From Pseudolabrys sp. FHR47 (GTDB lineage Bacteria > Pseudomonadota > Alphaproteobacteria > Rhizobiales > Xanthobacteraceae): 64,000 nt of DNA. The DNA is taken from contig NZ_CP039740.1 in assembly GCF_005153485.1 (NCBI RefSeq), positions 2,111,001-2,175,000 on the forward strand, written 5' to 3'. Within the stretch, counting starts at the first letter, position 1. Every line of letters starts with the position of its first letter. This document shows, piece after piece, positions 17,296-25,474 of the stretch. The notes beneath the pieces are model-generated. The model was given only the letters and a program-made list of their open reading frames with translations. It did no database searches and was not told the origin of the DNA. The position numbers and the translations under genes were made by a program.

Positions 17296-18767
17296 CCGAA
17301 CTCACCACACTGACGCTGACCGAAGCGCGCGATCGGCTGCGCAAGAAAGACTTAAGCTCCGCTGAGCTGACCGCCGCGCATTTGACCGCCATCGAGAAGG
17401 CGCGTTCGCTCAACGCCTTCGTGCTGGAGACGCCGGAGATCGCCACGCAGATGGCGAAGGCGTCCGATGCGCGTATCGCGAAGGGTGAGGCCGGTCCGCT
17501 CGAGGGCATTCCGCTCGCCATCAAGGACCTGTTCTGCACCAAGGGCGTTCGCACCACGGCGTGCTCGCACATCCTCGACAACTTTGTGCCGACCTATGAG
17601 TCCACGGTGACGTCGCAGCTCTGGCGTGACGGCGCGGTGATGCTCGGCAAGACCAACAATGACGAGTTCGCCATGGGCTCGTCGAACGAGACGTCGTATT
17701 TCGGCCCGGTGCAATCGCCGTGGCGGCGGAAAGGCTCGAATACGCCTTTGGTGCCGGGCGGCTCGTCGGGCGGTTCGGCCTCGGCCGTCGCCGCGCAGCT
17801 TTGTCTGGGCGCCACCGCGACCGACACCGGCGGCTCGATCCGCCAGCCCGCAGCCTTCACCGGCACCGTGGGCATCAAGCCGACCTATGGCCGCTGCTCG
17901 CGCTGGGGCATCGTCGCCTTCGCCTCGTCGCTCGATCAGGCGGGCCCGATGGCGAAGACCGTGCGCGATGCGGCGATCATGCTGCGCTCGATGGCCGGCC
18001 CCGATCCGAAGGACACGACCTGCGCCGATATTCCGGTGCCGGATTACGAGGCCGCGGTCGGCCGGTCGGTGAAGGGGCTCAAGATCGGCATTCCGAAAGA
18101 GTATCGCCTCGACGGCATGCCGGCCGAGATCGAGAAGATCTGGCAACAGGGCTGCGAATGGCTGAAAGCCGCCGGCGCCGAACTGGTCGACGTGTCGCTG
18201 CCGCATACCAAATACGCGCTGCCGGCCTATTACATCGTCGCTCCCGCGGAAGCCTCGTCGAACCTCGCGCGCTACGACGGCGTGCGCTACGGCCTGCGCG
18301 TGCCGGGTCGCGACATCATCGATATGTACGAGCAGACCCGCGCCGAAGGCTTCGGCGACGAGGTGCGCCGCCGCGTCATGATCGGCACCTACGTGCTGTC
18401 GGCCGGATATTACGACGCCTATTACCTGCGGGCGCAGAAAGTGCGCACGCTGATCAAGCGCGACTTCGAGCAATGCTTCGATCAGGGCATCCATGCGATG
18501 CTGACGCCGGCGACGCCGTCAGCATCGTTCGGCGTCGGCGAGAAAGGTGGCGCCGATCCGGTCGAGATGTATCTCAACGACATCTTCACGGTGACGGTGA
18601 ACATGGCGGGCCTGCCGGGCATCGCTGTTCCGGCCGGCAACGACGCGCAGGGGCTGCCGCTCGGCCTGCAACTCATCGGCCGGCCGTTCGATGAAGAGAC
18701 CCTGTTCTCGCTCGGCGAGGTGATCGAGCAGGCGGCAGGCCGCTTCGTCGCGCAGCCGTGGTGGTGA
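17292..18767 (+). CDS. gatA: Asp-tRNA(Asn)/Glu-tRNA(Gln) amidotransferase subunit A
   Basis: Glutaminase subunit of the amidase-signature family that supplies ammonia to GatB, 491 aa. ATG 17292 overlaps the upstream stop. The catalytic Lys is in [14 protein letters not shown]. The Gly/Ser-rich amidase signature [17 protein letters not shown] and [15 protein letters not shown] carry the cis-Ser and catalytic Ser. The C-terminus holds [10 protein letters not shown] and [10 protein letters not shown]. Unusually, three NTF2-like genes separate it from gatB. Confidence 0.97.
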   Translation: MTELTTLTLTEARDRLRKKDLSSAELTAAHLTAIEKARSLNAFVLETPEIATQMAKASDARIAKGEAGPLEGIPLAIKDLFCTKGVRTTACSHILDNFVPTYESTVTSQLWRDGAVMLGKTNNDEFAMGSSNETSYFGPVQSPWRRKGSNTPLVPGGSSGGSASAVAAQLCLGATATDTGGSIRQPAAFTGTVGIKPTYGRCSRWGIVAFASSLDQAGPMAKTVRDAAIMLRSMAGPDPKDTTCADIPVPDYEAAVGRSVKGLKIGIPKEYRLDGMPAEIEKIWQQGCEWLKAAGAELVDVSLPHTKYALPAYYIVAPAEASSNLARYDGVRYGLRVPGRDIIDMYEQTRAEGFGDEVRRRVMIGTYVLSAGYYDAYYLRAQKVRTLIKRDFEQCFDQGIHAMLTPATPSASFGVGEKGGADPVEMYLNDIFTVTVNMAGLPGIAVPAGNDAQGLPLGLQLIGRPFDEETLFSLGEVIEQAAGRFVAQPWW

Positions 18768-18773
18768 CGCCTC

Positions 18774-19196
18774 GTGTCCGGTCGCGGTCCGGCCTACCCG
18801 ATCGTCATGGAAATCCATGACGCGTTCCGGCGGTCCGACTATTTCCGCATGGCAACGCTTTACGACCGCGACGTCGAGTGGTTGATGCACGCGTCGCCGA
18901 CGATCTTTCCGGTCGGCGGACACCGGCGCGGCAAAGGCGCGGTGTTCCGGATGCTGCTGAACATCAGTTTGCAGTACCGGTTCGATCACTACGAACTCGA
19001 CGATGTCATTGCCGAAGGCGACTGGGCGGCGGCTGTCGCCGACGTGACCATTACGCAACGCATGACGGGCCGGACCATTCGATGCCGCGCGGCCAGCTTC
19101 AACCAGGTGCGCGACGGCAAGGTGGTGGCCTACCGCGGCTTCATCGATAGCTTCGATGCAGCGGAGCAGGTATTCGGTCGTGTCATAACGCCCTAG
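18774..19196 (+). CDS. NTF2/SnoaL-like protein, copy 1 of 3
   Basis: 140 aa from GTG 18774, only 6 bases after gatA; ATG 18807 is an alternative start. It is a compact cone-fold (nuclear transport factor 2 / SnoaL-like) protein. It has an N-terminal helix EIHDAFRRSDYFRMATLYDR, then VEWLMHASPTIFPVGG, a central GDWAAAVADVTITQR and the closing RDGKVVAYRGFIDSFDAAEQ. These segments align by eye with the two downstream ORFs (19494, 20033). No catalytic residues can be assigned. Cytoplasmic; probably a small-ligand-binding or isomerase-like protein. Confidence 0.85.
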   Translation: MSGRGPAYPIVMEIHDAFRRSDYFRMATLYDRDVEWLMHASPTIFPVGGHRRGKGAVFRMLLNISLQYRFDHYELDDVIAEGDWAAAVADVTITQRMTGRTIRCRAASFNQVRDGKVVAYRGFIDSFDAAEQVFGRVITP

Positions 19197-19293
19197 ACCA
19201 TGATCCATCTGGATCAAATCCGATCATGGTCTAGCTTTTTGTTTGAGCATGATCTTTTCCGAAAACCGGTTTCCACTTTTCGGTATCATGCTC
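19197..19293. repeat. Dispersed double-palindrome repeat (CATGATC...GATCATG type)
   Basis: Two hairpins: ACCATGATC (19197-19205) with GATCATGGT (19222-19230), and GAGCATGATC (19245-19254) with a partner ending CATGCTC (19284-19293). The loop region between the second pair holds TTTTCCGAAAACCGGTTTCC. I recognise this as a high-copy intergenic element of Bradyrhizobium-type genomes. It directly follows the first NTF2-like stop codon. The 200 bases after it, to 19493, hold no gene that I can support. Confidence 0.88.
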
Positions 19294-19493
19294 TGGCGGC
19301 CTTCGACGCGCTCCATCCCGACGCCGTTGCTCCAAACAAACGTGGTTACTTCGTCTCGTCGCTGCGCTCGCGCGGCTGCCATCATTAACCTCGGCAGCAA
19401 TTGGGCGGCGCCATCGGTTCCCGCCGACTTCCAGTCATGGGCTCGAGACGGTATGCCGCCGATACCCGAGGGAACCTGCGGCGGGACGATGTG

Positions 19494-19913
19494 ATGCCGA
19501 CCGAGATGACGCGCGCTGCGCTCGAAGACATGATCGATGCATTCCAGTGCGGCGACCATGAGCGTCTGGCGGCGCGCTACGATGACGACATCCAATGGCT
19601 GCTCTACGCGCCGACGTCGATCTTTCCGTTCGCGGGCCTGAAGCAGGGCAAGAGCGCGGTGCTCACGGGCCTGTTGCTGCTCTACCAGTCCTACAGCATT
19701 GCAGGTCACGATGTGTCGCTGACGGTGGTCGATGGCCATCGGGCGGCATCGATCACCGATATCCGCCTCATTCAGCGGTCGACGGGACGGGTCATCACGG
19801 CGAAGCTGGCCAGCTTCTTTCGTTTTCGCGACGGCAGACTCGTGGGATATCGCGGCTTCACCGACAGTTTCGACTGGGCGGAGCAGGTGCTCGGACGCGA
19901 GATCGATCCGTAG
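19494..19913 (+). CDS. NTF2/SnoaL-like protein, copy 2 of 3
   Basis: 139 aa from ATG 19494 (MPTEMTRAALEDMIDAFQCG); the frame is open upstream to 19401 but that part is unconserved. It shares with its neighbours the order D-D-x-x-W-L, A-P-T-S-I-F-P-F-A-G-L-K-Q-G, a central TDIRLIQRSTGR and RDGRLVGYRGFTDSFDWAEQ, then VLGR. A dispersed repeat separates it from copy 1, so it probably has its own transcription signals. Function unknown. Confidence 0.85.
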   Translation: MPTEMTRAALEDMIDAFQCGDHERLAARYDDDIQWLLYAPTSIFPFAGLKQGKSAVLTGLLLLYQSYSIAGHDVSLTVVDGHRAASITDIRLIQRSTGRVITAKLASFFRFRDGRLVGYRGFTDSFDWAEQVLGREIDP

Positions 19914-20032
19914 TCCGGAGAATCCCGATTCGACCTTTGACGGGCGGTCACGAACGCGGCGCGAAGCAGGAGCTTATTACACGTAAAACGAGTGTAAAAC
20001 GGTGTGGCGGCCATTCGACGGCGCTGTAAGCT

Positions 20033-20512
20033 ATGAATGAACTGGAAGAAGGGCCAATTGCAATGCCGCTCCAGCATTCGGAAGTGACGCTGCAGAAGAC
20101 GGAACAAACTCGGGAAGCCCTGGCCGATCTTCTGGCCGCCTTTGTCAGTGGTGACCGCGACCGCCTCATCGCCTGCTATGACCAGGACGTTGACTGGCTG
20201 TTCCTCGCTCCCGCGACGGTATTTCCGTTCGCCGGTTTCCGCCGCGGCCGGGCCGAGGTCGCCAAGGGCTTCGACGTGCTTTTTGAAAACTATCGCTTGA
20301 TGGAATATCAGAACGAAACGCTGATCGCCGACGGCGACTGGGCTTCGACCCTCGGCTCCGGGCAGTTGTTGCAACGGACAACCGGTCGCACCATTCACAT
20401 CCGGACCGGCAACTTCTATCGCTTCCGGAACGGCAAGGTCGTGGTGTATCGGGGGTTCACCGACAGCCTCGATACGGTCGAGCAGGTTCTCGGCCGCGAA
20501 CTCGACTTTTAG
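20033..20512 (+). CDS. NTF2/SnoaL-like protein, copy 3 of 3
   Basis: 159 aa with a slightly longer N-terminus than copies 1 and 2 ([20 protein letters not shown]). The conserved blocks are [58 protein letters not shown] and [20 protein letters not shown]. It ends 55 bases before gatB. The array gatA-NTF2x3-gatB looks like local tandem duplication and divergence. A polyketide-cyclase or isomerase role cannot be inferred, because no catalytic Asp/His dyad is evident by eye. Confidence 0.87.
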   Translation: MNELEEGPIAMPLQHSEVTLQKTEQTREALADLLAAFVSGDRDRLIACYDQDVDWLFLAPATVFPFAGFRRGRAEVAKGFDVLFENYRLMEYQNETLIADGDWASTLGSGQLLQRTTGRTIHIRTGNFYRFRNGKVVVYRGFTDSLDTVEQVLGRELDF

Positions 20513-20567
20513 GCCCGTCGCAGGCGCCATCTTGCCCCGTCCGCGCGCGGGGGGTACGGGTAGGGCC

Positions 20568-22037
20568 ATGAACGTGCAGCACAAGCCCTCCAAGCTCATC
20601 AAAGGCGCAACCGGCGACTGGGAAGTGGTCATCGGCATGGAAGTCCATGCCCAGGTGACCTCCAAGTCCAAGCTGTTCTCCGGCGCCTCGACCGAATTCG
20701 GCGGCGCGCCGAACAGCCATGTGTCGCTGGTCGACGCCGCCATGCCCGGGATGCTGCCGGTGATCAATGAGGAGTGCGTCCGCCAGGCGGTGCGCACCGG
20801 CCTCGGCCTCAAGGCGAAGATCAATCTGCGCTCGGTATTCGACCGCAAGAACTATTTCTACCCGGACCTGCCGCAGGGCTACCAGATCAGCCAGTACAAG
20901 CAGCCGGTGGTCGGCGAAGGCGAGGTCGTGGTCGATCTCGACAACGGCGAGGCCGTATCCGTCGGCATTGAACGTCTGCATCTGGAACAGGACGCCGGCA
21001 AGAGTGTCCACGACCGGCATCCGTCGATGTCGGCCGTCGATCTCAACCGCTCCGGCGTCGCGCTGATGGAGATCGTGTCGAAACCCGACCTGCGCTCGTC
21101 CGATGAGGCCATGGCCTTCCTCACCAAGCTGCGCTCCATCCTGCGCTATCTCGGTACCTGCGACGGCGACATGGAGAAGGGGAGCCTGCGCGCCGACGTT
21201 AACGTCTCGGTTCGGCGTCCCGGCGACGAGTTCGGCACGCGCTGCGAGATCAAGAACATGAACTCGATCCGCTTCATCGGCCAGGCGATCGAGCACGAGG
21301 CGCGTCGGCAGATCGAGATCATCGAGGACGGCGGCACCATCGACCAGGAGACGCGGCTGTTCGACCCGGGGAAGGGCGAAACGCGCTCGATGCGGTCGAA
21401 GGAAGAGGCCCACGACTACCGCTACTTCCCGGACCCGGACCTGCTGCCGCTCGAACTCAGCGCCGAGATGGTCGACGGGTTGAAGGTGGCGCTGCCCGAA
21501 TTGCCGGACGAGAAAAAGGCGCGCTTCATCCGGGACCTTGGCCTGTCGGGCTATGACGCGAGCCATCTCGTCGCCGAGCGTGAAATCGCCGACTATTTCG
21601 AGACCGTTGCAAAGGGGCGCGATGCCAAGCTGGCAGCCAACTGGGTGATCAACGAACTATCCGGGCGGCTGAACAAGGAGGGCCTCGCCATCGCTTCGTC
21701 GCCGGTTTCGGCGGCGCAACTCGGCGGCGTCATCGACCTGATCGGCGACAAGACCATCTCCGGCAAGATCGCCAAGGACCTGTTCGAGATACTCTGGACC
21801 GAAGGCGGCGACCCGCGCGAACTGGTGAAGTCGCGCGGCATGGCGCAAGTCACCGACCTTGGCGCCATCGGCGGTATTGTCGACGACCTCATTGCCAAGA
21901 ATCCGGACAAGGTGGAGCAGGCCAAAGCCAATCCGAAGGCGATGATGTGGTTCGTCGGCCAGGTGATGAAGGCGTCCGGGGGCAAGGCGAGCCCTCAGGC
22001 GGTTAACGACCTCCTAAAATCGAAGCTCGGTTTGTAA
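20568..22037 (+). CDS. gatB: Asp-tRNA(Asn)/Glu-tRNA(Gln) amidotransferase subunit B
   Basis: tRNA-binding and kinase/transamidase subunit, 489 aa. The start [20 protein letters not shown] at 20568 follows a GGGGG-rich ribosome site; an in-frame start at 20532 adds an unconserved leader. Motifs are [40 protein letters not shown], and [16 protein letters not shown] followed by SSDEAMAFL. The C-terminal YqeY-like tail ([20 protein letters not shown]) is complete. Confidence 0.97.
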   Translation: MNVQHKPSKLIKGATGDWEVVIGMEVHAQVTSKSKLFSGASTEFGGAPNSHVSLVDAAMPGMLPVINEECVRQAVRTGLGLKAKINLRSVFDRKNYFYPDLPQGYQISQYKQPVVGEGEVVVDLDNGEAVSVGIERLHLEQDAGKSVHDRHPSMSAVDLNRSGVALMEIVSKPDLRSSDEAMAFLTKLRSILRYLGTCDGDMEKGSLRADVNVSVRRPGDEFGTRCEIKNMNSIRFIGQAIEHEARRQIEIIEDGGTIDQETRLFDPGKGETRSMRSKEEAHDYRYFPDPDLLPLELSAEMVDGLKVALPELPDEKKARFIRDLGLSGYDASHLVAEREIADYFETVAKGRDAKLAANWVINELSGRLNKEGLAIASSPVSAAQLGGVIDLIGDKTISGKIAKDLFEILWTEGGDPRELVKSRGMAQVTDLGAIGGIVDDLIAKNPDKVEQAKANPKAMMWFVGQVMKASGGKASPQAVNDLLKSKLGL

Positions 22038-22637
22038 GGCGCGCGACGTAACGCGCGGTTTACGTTCGACGCGTCGCCGCGCCGGTGATGCGGTGCATCA
22101 ACGCGCCGCTCGAAGGTCTCGAACCATGTCCGAAGGTGTCATCGTCTCGCGACGAGCTGACTGATGACGCGCATCGCCGGCGAATCACTCGCCCCCGATT
22201 CGCTCGTTTTTGATCGATTTCGGCTTGTCGACACCATTGCGCGACGATTTCCGCGTAAATTTTTTTCACAGTGTGCCGATGCCTTCCGAACAGCCGAAGA
22301 CGTGCGCTGCAGACGGTGGGAAAGGCCGGGGAATACGTGCGTTGATCAGATTCGCAGCGCATTGGCGGCATGCAAAAAATGCTTATGTCACCGCGCTTTT
22401 TTGAATTCTCTCGTTGATGCTGGCAATGAAAAGCAAGGCAAGCGATGTCGGCTGCGTTGCGTTGCGTCTTTGCTGTGCGATTACGCTAGAAGGCAACGTC
22501 GTCGCGCCGCTTACGCACATGAAAGCAACGAGTCACTGTTTTTTTTCTTGCGCTGGTGTAAACCAATTGTGGTGCAGGTCGATCCCCGACCGCACTTATG
22601 CGACACCCGCCATTCTAAATGGCTAGGAGGGCAGCAA
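22038..22637. other. 600-bp gap without a supported protein gene
   Basis: Open frames here have no coherent codon use or motifs. Composition is patchy, with AT-rich runs (CGTAAATTTTTTTCACAG near 22255, CTGTTTTTTTTCTTGCG near 22538) among GC-rich segments. The gap ends in the AGGAGG ribosome site of the poly-lysine ORF. It could be a long leader or encode a small RNA, but I see no known RNA family. Confidence 0.4.
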
Positions 22638-22706
22638 ATGGCTAAACGTAAGAAGAAAGCAGTGAAGACGGCGAAGAAGGCCAAGAAGAAGAAGAAGAAG
22701 CTCTAG
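22638..22706 (+). CDS. 22-aa poly-lysine peptide
   Basis: Encodes MAKRKKKAVKTAKKAKKKKKKL: 13 Lys and one Arg in 22 residues, with only Ala, Val, Thr and Leu besides. The Shine-Dalgarno AGGAGG lies 9 bases upstream of the ATG. It resembles H1-like lysine tails and the short MAKKKK-type ORFs I recall from Bradyrhizobium relatives. A nucleic-acid-binding role is plausible from charge alone. The perfect ribosome site and the switch to AAG-rich codons support expression. Confidence 0.6.
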   Translation: MAKRKKKAVKTAKKAKKKKKKL

Positions 22707-22828
22707 GTCTAGCGCCTCTTCTCGGTCCTCGGCGCACGCGCCGCGGACCGCGTCATAGGGGGCCGGTGTGCATCAGGTACGATACGCAAGCAGTCGTTTG
22801 TCTCATGCACCCGGTTCCGATGACATCA

Positions 22829-22867
22829 GAGGGCGTCGGGGAGACTAAAAGTCTCACCGACGCCCTC
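22829..22867. terminator. Long 18-bp hairpin between convergent genes
   Basis: GAGGGCGTCGGGGAGACT (22829-22846) pairs with AGTCTCACCGACGCCCTC (22850-22867) around an AAA loop, with a single mismatch. It lies between the poly-lysine ORF (plus) and the PsiF-like gene (minus). There is no T-run on either side, so it is a putative bidirectional terminator or transcript-end stabiliser. Confidence 0.6.
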
Positions 22868-22931
22868 CGAGTTTGTGGAGACCGTTTCCGGTTTCAGCTT
22901 TCGGCCTGAGTTATCGCGCGGGCTTTTCCGA

Positions 22932-23261
22932 TCAGGCCGATGCGCCCTTCAGCCGCTTGTTGCACGCGCTCCAGAACTGCGGCCACTTCATTCCCTTTTC
23001 GATCTTGCCGGCGTCCTTCGCCACCTTCCACTCGGCGGCACACTTCTTCTGCCGTTCGCGCGCGGCGATCTGGCCGGGCGTCGGCGTGCGCTTGGGTTTC
23101 GGTGTCGCGGCTGTGCTCGAGCCCGGCGCCGGCGTCGACGATTGCGCGAACGCCGGCCACGGCGCCGCGATCATCCCGGCGAGCAGCGTAGCGAAAGCGA
23201 CCCGCAAGACCGGTGTCGCGATGGGTGTCCTCGTGGCAGTCATTCGTTTTGCGTTGAACAT
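22932..23261 (-). CDS. Small secreted PsiF-like protein
   Basis: 109 aa from ATG 23261, preceded by a G-rich ribosome site. A signal peptide (RVAFATLLAGMIAAPWPAFA) is followed by a Ser/Thr/Pro linker and a basic domain RERQKKCAAEWKVAKDAGKI...WPQFWSACNKRLKG. Its two Cys are spaced as in PsiF-repeat proteins. This Cys-pair domain is widespread in secreted proteins of Hyphomicrobiales. Periplasmic; function unknown. Confidence 0.75.
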   Translation of the reverse strand: MFNAKRMTATRTPIATPVLRVAFATLLAGMIAAPWPAFAQSSTPAPGSSTAATPKPKRTPTPGQIAARERQKKCAAEWKVAKDAGKIEKGMKWPQFWSACNKRLKGASA

Positions 23262-23492
23262 CGATCCCCCCGCCTTGGCCAGGCTCGGTCGCATAAGCGC
23301 CCGGTACGGCCGCTTGTCGATGCGCCAAGTTTCAACCTGCGGAGGTATTCTATCCAACAAAAGTTGTGTCCGTCCATAGTCGCAGCGTTCGCTTGCGGCT
23401 GTGGCAGGGGAGATATGTGTCTGACTGTTGCGGTCCTCGGCCCGCGGTCTGAGAGTGGATGAGGCAGACTTGATTTCGGGGGGACCGTTCGT

Positions 23493-24308
23493 ATGGCGCA
23501 TCGCACGTTGAAGCGCGGAAGCAATGCCAAGGCGGCCCCGCCCAAATCGACCTCGGCACGTTTCGCCGCGGCAAGGTCATCGGCAGCGGTCAAGGGTGCG
23601 AAGGGGCCCAATGGTCCCAAGCCAATCGAGCTTTATTACTGGCCGACGCCGAACGGCCAGAAGATCGTCATCATGCTCGAGGAGTGCCGGTTGCCCTACA
23701 CCGTCAAGCCGGTGAACATCGCCAAGGGCGAGCAGTTCGATCCCGCCTTTCTGAAGATTTCGCCGAACAATCGCATCCCGGCGCTGGTCGATCCGAACGG
23801 GCCCGGCAAGCGGCCGATTTCGATCTTCGAGTCTGGTGCCATCCTTCAATATCTCGCGCGCAAGACCGGCAAGTTCTATCCCAAGGACGAACGCGGCCGC
23901 GTCGAGGTTGATCAATGGCTGTTCTGGCAGGTCGGCGGCGTCGGTCCGATGGCGGGGCAGGTGCATCACTTCAAAAGCTATGCCCGCGAGCACATTCCGT
24001 ATGCGATCGCGCGTTTTGTCGATGAGCTGAACCGGCTCTACGGCGTGATGAACAAGCGGCTTGTCGGCCGCGACTTCATTGCTGGCCGCTATTCGATCGC
24101 CGACATGGCGCTGGTCGGCTGGGTCAATGGCTGGCAGAGGCAGGGCCAGGACATCGAGCAGTTTCCGCACCTCAAGCGCTGGCTGGCGCGAATGAAGACA
24201 CGCCCGGCGGTCAAACGCGCTCTGGCGCTGGGCCAGTCGTGGCGGCAGGGCGTCGACATGAAGGACCCGAAAGTTCAGGCCGTGCTGTTCGGTCAGCGCG
24301 CGCGCTGA
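23493..24308 (+). CDS. Glutathione S-transferase family protein (YfcG/Ure2-like)
   Basis: 271 aa. The first 45 residues are a basic Ala/Lys/Ser extension. A thioredoxin-fold N-domain then starts at IELYYWPTPNGQKIVIMLEE, with the cis-Pro and acidic motif in NNRIPALVD and IFESGAILQYLA. The helical C-domain contains DFIAGRYSIADMALVGW. The pattern fits the disulfide-bond oxidoreductase YfcG branch rather than detoxifying GSTs. ATG 23493 was chosen, but the unconserved extension leaves the true start open. An intrinsic terminator follows. Confidence 0.88.
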   Translation: MAHRTLKRGSNAKAAPPKSTSARFAAARSSAAVKGAKGPNGPKPIELYYWPTPNGQKIVIMLEECRLPYTVKPVNIAKGEQFDPAFLKISPNNRIPALVDPNGPGKRPISIFESGAILQYLARKTGKFYPKDERGRVEVDQWLFWQVGGVGPMAGQVHHFKSYAREHIPYAIARFVDELNRLYGVMNKRLVGRDFIAGRYSIADMALVGWVNGWQRQGQDIEQFPHLKRWLARMKTRPAVKRALALGQSWRQGVDMKDPKVQAVLFGQRAR

Positions 24309-24340
24309 AGGCAGGGCTCGTTACCATCTTTGCAAACGAA

Positions 24341-24371
24341 AAAAGCCGGCCGCATCGCAGCCGGCTTTCTC
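24341..24371. terminator. Bidirectional intrinsic terminator
   Basis: AAAAGCCGGC and GCCGGCTTT flank a short CGCATCGCA loop, with A-run and T-run on the two sides. It serves the GST gene (plus) and the convergent DUF2147 gene (minus). Confidence 0.88.
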
Positions 24372-24393
24372 ATCCACTTCCGGACTCGATCGG

Positions 24394-24846
24394 TCAGTCG
24401 GCGCGCTTCCAGGTCTGGCTCTTGCACAAGATGCCGAGCACGCAGCCCTGCACCTGCATGGCATTCTCGCTCACCAGCGTGACATGCGCGTCGTAGGTCT
24501 TGCCGTCGTCGGCGTTGTAGATCTTGCCGGACCATTTGTTGTCGCCGGTCGGCGCCATGCCGTTGACCACCGGCACGCCGATCAGCGGCCGCGAACGCTT
24601 GGCCGGATCGGCATTGCGCTTGTCGGTCTTCGGCTTGCCGGTCTCGGGATCGACCGGCTCATTGAGCCAGACGACCTTGCCGCACAGTTTGTTGTCGCCG
24701 CATTCCGACACGCGGACCTTGGTACCGCCGTCGGCCGAGAGCCAGGTGCCGGCCGCCGGCGTTGCCGCCTGGGCGCCTGCGATGAGCGAAGAGGTTAGGA
24801 GCACGGCCGCCGCCATCGCGGCCGTTTTCACGTTTGAAAACTGCAT
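24394..24846 (-). CDS. DUF2147 domain secreted protein
   Basis: 150 aa. A signal peptide (AAMAAAVLLTSSLIAGAQA) is followed by a lipocalin-like DUF2147 domain: GTWLSADGGTKVRVSECGDN, LCGKVVWL, NKWSGKIYNADDGKTYDAHV and a Cys-containing end (VQGCVLGILCKSQTWKR). Periplasmic; function unknown in the family. The two Cys pairs may form disulfides. Confidence 0.88.
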   Translation of the reverse strand: MQFSNVKTAAMAAAVLLTSSLIAGAQAATPAAGTWLSADGGTKVRVSECGDNKLCGKVVWLNEPVDPETGKPKTDKRNADPAKRSRPLIGVPVVNGMAPTGDNKWSGKIYNADDGKTYDAHVTLVSENAMQVQGCVLGILCKSQTWKRAD

Positions 24847-25183
24847 TGAGAACCTTCGAATTTGCGTCTCGTCGTCGGGTGGCGGGACCTTCAAAGCCCG
24901 GCGCCAGCCCGTTTGTCATATAACCGTTACATTGGAAATTGGTTACCTGCATCCCAATCAACTCAGTTAGCAGTCTGTAACAGGACGCACCGGCCGCTCC
25001 GTAACGCCTTTAAAACAAGGGCTTTTTCAGCGCCCCGGCTAAAATCGGCCATGAAAATTTCACGATTGATTCAGCCAATTGCTTAAAGTGCCATTCAAAT
25101 TTTCTCCCGAAGATCGCCTCAACACAGGGACGTCAAACGCGGCACCCGGAATACCGGGGCCGCCAGCGTAACGGGAGCAGAAG
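24847..25183. other. Divergent promoter region without gene
   Basis: 337 bases between the DUF2147 gene (minus) and the Sel1-like gene (plus). Composition is AT-richer than the coding flanks, with TTGAAA- and TTAAA-like tracts. I see no ORF or RNA. A TTACATTGGAAATTGGTTAC stretch near 24925 is imperfectly symmetric but was not assigned. Confidence 0.4.
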
Positions 25184-25474
25184 ATGATCAATCTTGCGGT
25201 GGTCGCCGAGTGCCGGGAGCCTTCCGATGCGGAGGCCTGTTTCGAACTCGGCATGGCGTATTCGTCGGGTGCCGGCGTGCCGGTCGACCTGATTGAGGCG
25301 CACAAGTGGTTCAACATCGCGGCGATGCGCGGGCATTGTGAGGCCGCGCAGGTGCGCCGTGAGATCGCCGAGCAGATGAGCGACAGCGACATCGGCCGCG
25401 CCCAGCGCGCCGCGCGCGATTGGCTCAAGCGCAATCAGCCCGCGCCGGCCGAGCCGGTTCGTATCGCTGCCTAA
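25184..25474 (+). CDS. Sel1/TPR-like small protein
   Basis: 96 aa with one Sel1-type repeat, ACFELGMAYSSGAGVPVDLI then EAHKWFNIAAMRGHCEAAQV, and a charged helical tail. GGGAG precedes the ATG. There is no signal peptide, so it is cytoplasmic. Short Sel1-like proteins of this length are frequent in Rhizobiales; the partner is unknown. Its stop overlaps the convergent TPR-GT gene stop by 3 bases. Confidence 0.82.
   Translation: MINLAVVAECREPSDAEACFELGMAYSSGAGVPVDLIEAHKWFNIAAMRGHCEAAQVRREIAEQMSDSDIGRAQRAARDWLKRNQPAPAEPVRIAA

Noticed and set aside
22164..22706. 180-codon open frame ending in the poly-lysine tail
   Set aside because: The upstream portion has no family signal or coherent codon use, whereas a consensus ribosome site precedes the short ATG at 22638.
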